Positions 62,927-64,000 of a stretch of DNA of 64,000 nt are shown here, in pieces. The translations under genes were made by a program, and so were the position numbers. The stretch is from an uncultured Kiloniellaceae bacterium (GTDB taxonomy: Bacteria; Pseudomonadota; Alphaproteobacteria; Kiloniellales; Kiloniellaceae): assembly GCA_947493695.1 (NCBI GenBank), contig CANLSF010000005.1, forward strand, positions 434,001-498,000, given 5' to 3'. A model generated the notes under the pieces. It worked only from the letters and a program-made list of their open reading frames with translations, had not been told where the DNA came from and did no database searches. How positions within the stretch are numbered: the stretch's first letter is position 1; each line of letters starts with the position of its first letter.

Positions 62927-63823
62927 ATGAGCAGTCTCGTCCCCCGTGTGGTTCTGATCAGCCGTCAGACCGAATATGCAAGCCTACTGGCCGCGCATGC
63001 CACGCGGGGGCAGGCTGCGTTTTTCCTGCAAAGCCGTGGACAGAACATAGAGGAAATCGAAGCCCGCGACAGAATCGAAGTGGAGGCGATTGCTGCCGCC
63101 AAAAGCAGTATCCCCGCCGAATGGTCCTTCGCGCAGGTCCTGCGTGACGATCTGAACCGCTTTCTTTTCTTTCCCAATGACATTGTCGTGGCAATCGGTC
63201 AGGACGGTCTGGTCGCCAACCTGGCAAAGTATCTGGACGGTCAACCTGTCATCGGGGTCAGTTCCGACCCCGCAAGGACCGAAGGGGTTCTCACACCGAA
63301 CCGCGTGCAGGAGATCGGCAGGCTTCTTCCCGCGGTGGCGCATCAGGAACTGGGACTTCAATCCCGTGCGATGGTGCAGGCCCGGTTAGGTGATGGAGTT
63401 GAACTGACGGCCCTGAACGAACTTTTCATCGGTCACAGATCCCATCAGTCGGCGCGCTATGTCGTGAATTACGAGGGCGCGGAAGAATTTCAGTCCTCCT
63501 CCGGCATGATTGTCGCTACCGGAACCGGAATGACAGGCTGGGCAAAATCGATCATGACCGCCACACATCAGATTCTGGAGATCGGACCGGAGGAGCCGCG
63601 CGCGGCCTTCTTCGCCCGGGAGCCCTGGCCGAGCCGGATTTCGGGTTGCGAAATTTCGACCGGTGAGATCCGTCGGAACACAGACCTCCGCGTCCTCTCG
63701 CGTATCAATGAGGGGGGCGTGATCTTCGCCGACGGAATCGAACAGGATTTCCTCACCTTCAACTGGGGTGTCGAGGCCGAGATCAGCATTGCGCAAAAAC
63801 AGTTGAAGATGGTGATCCCGTAA
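62927..63823 (+). CDS. Divergent NAD kinase-like protein
   Basis: The 298-residue protein keeps the outline of NAD kinases: the ATP/NAD loop region reads VVAIGQDGLVANLAKYL, where GGDGT has become GQDGL (residues 91-95); the NE motif occurs in TALNELFIGHRSHQSARY (164-165); and the TGSTAYS-type loop is MIVATGTGMTGWAKSI (195-209). The conserved Asp93 and Asn164-Glu165 are in place, so phosphotransfer to NAD or a related diphosphate is possible, but the changed loops suggest another substrate. The ATG begins one base after the SPFH stop, so the two are tightly coupled. Confidence 0.8.
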   Translation: MSSLVPRVVLISRQTEYASLLAAHATRGQAAFFLQSRGQNIEEIEARDRIEVEAIAAAKSSIPAEWSFAQVLRDDLNRFLFFPNDIVVAIGQDGLVANLAKYLDGQPVIGVSSDPARTEGVLTPNRVQEIGRLLPAVAHQELGLQSRAMVQARLGDGVELTALNELFIGHRSHQSARYVVNYEGAEEFQSSSGMIVATGTGMTGWAKSIMTATHQILEIGPEEPRAAFFAREPWPSRISGCEISTGEIRRNTDLRVLSRINEGGVIFADGIEQDFLTFNWGVEAEISIAQKQLKMVIP

Positions 63824-63902
63824 CTAATCTCGCTTGCCGCTTTCTAGGCTGATCTCTATATGCCGAAGATCGGGTTGATCGTAACACTAGATAGGTCGCG
63901 GA

Positions 63903-64000
63903 ATGCAAAAACGACGAGGACACTGCCTCTGTGGAAATATCCAATATGAAGTCGGCGGGAAACCCACCTTCCCGCACCTTTGTTCCTGCCGCAGCTGTCA
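63903..64000 (+). CDS. GFA family protein, 5' part only
   Basis: The reading frame starts with ATG at 63903 and is open to the window edge (32 full codons). It reads MQKRRGHCLCGNIQYEVGGK, then a short stretch to LCSCRSC. The CxCG and CxCxxC zinc-binding Cys spacing is diagnostic of the GFA (glutathione-dependent formaldehyde-activating, CENP-V-like) family. Only the first third is present. It is separated from the NAD-kinase-like gene by 79 bases and may or may not be in its operon. Confidence 0.82.
   Translation, partial: MQKRRGHCLCGNIQYEVGGKPTFPHLCSCRSC

Overview
This window looks like chromosomal DNA of a fairly GC-rich alphaproteobacterium, possibly of the Rhodospirillales/Kiloniellales type. 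The placement rests on a Paracoccus-like sox cluster, an alphaproteobacterial-style cobalamin cluster, UgpC-type sugar ABC transporters and many ATGA or TGATG gene junctions. I saw no rRNA, tRNA, IS element, phage gene or CRISPR array.

Layout. 1-7.4 kb holds the 3' end of yajQ, a GntR/FCD regulator, uppP, an Lrp-type regulator divergent from an AceE-like 2-oxoacid dehydrogenase E1, and a PAS histidine kinase. 7.8-19.6 kb is a corrin-ring (vitamin B12) cluster: cobA-cobB on the minus strand, cbiD-cobK on the plus strand, a minus-strand operon cbiX-cobH-cobL-cobI-cobJ-cobM, and cbiB. CbiX, CbiD and a CbiG domain fused to CobJ point to early cobalt insertion. 19.6-30.1 kb is a mixed metabolic region: an Rrf2 regulator with a clear operator plus an NDH-2-like flavoprotein, a DAO-family oxidase, a P450, a class II aldolase, a histidine phosphatase, DinB, a beta-carbonic anhydrase, a coupled BKACE/CRYL1-like dehydrogenase pair and an SDR.

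30.1-44.5 kb is a thiosulfate/sulfide oxidation (Sox) cluster: a YeeE transporter, soxW, a GlcG/HbpS-like protein, a SoxH-like protein, an alpha/beta hydrolase, soxF, soxD, soxC, soxB, soxA, soxZ, soxY, soxX, soxV, a DMT permease and soxS. ATTC-N8-GAAT-like dyads, the type described for sulfide-sensing ArsR repressors, precede soxC and soxX, but no ArsR gene is present here.

44.5-61 kb is a carbon-source uptake and catabolism region read mostly on the minus strand. It has PfkB kinase, TauD dioxygenase, amidohydrolase, and an ABC importer with two different ATPases whose defects complement each other. These are followed by a small membrane protein, a TIM-barrel isomerase, a Gfo/Idh/MocA dehydrogenase, a VOC protein, a GcvT/DMGDH remnant, an MDR dehydrogenase and a class III aminotransferase. 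61.1-63.8 kb is a compact plus-strand operon: an NrtR-like regulator with a 13-bp-arm operator, a soluble SPFH/band-7 protein and a divergent NAD-kinase-like protein. I consider it the best candidate for an undescribed system. A GFA-family gene runs off the right edge.
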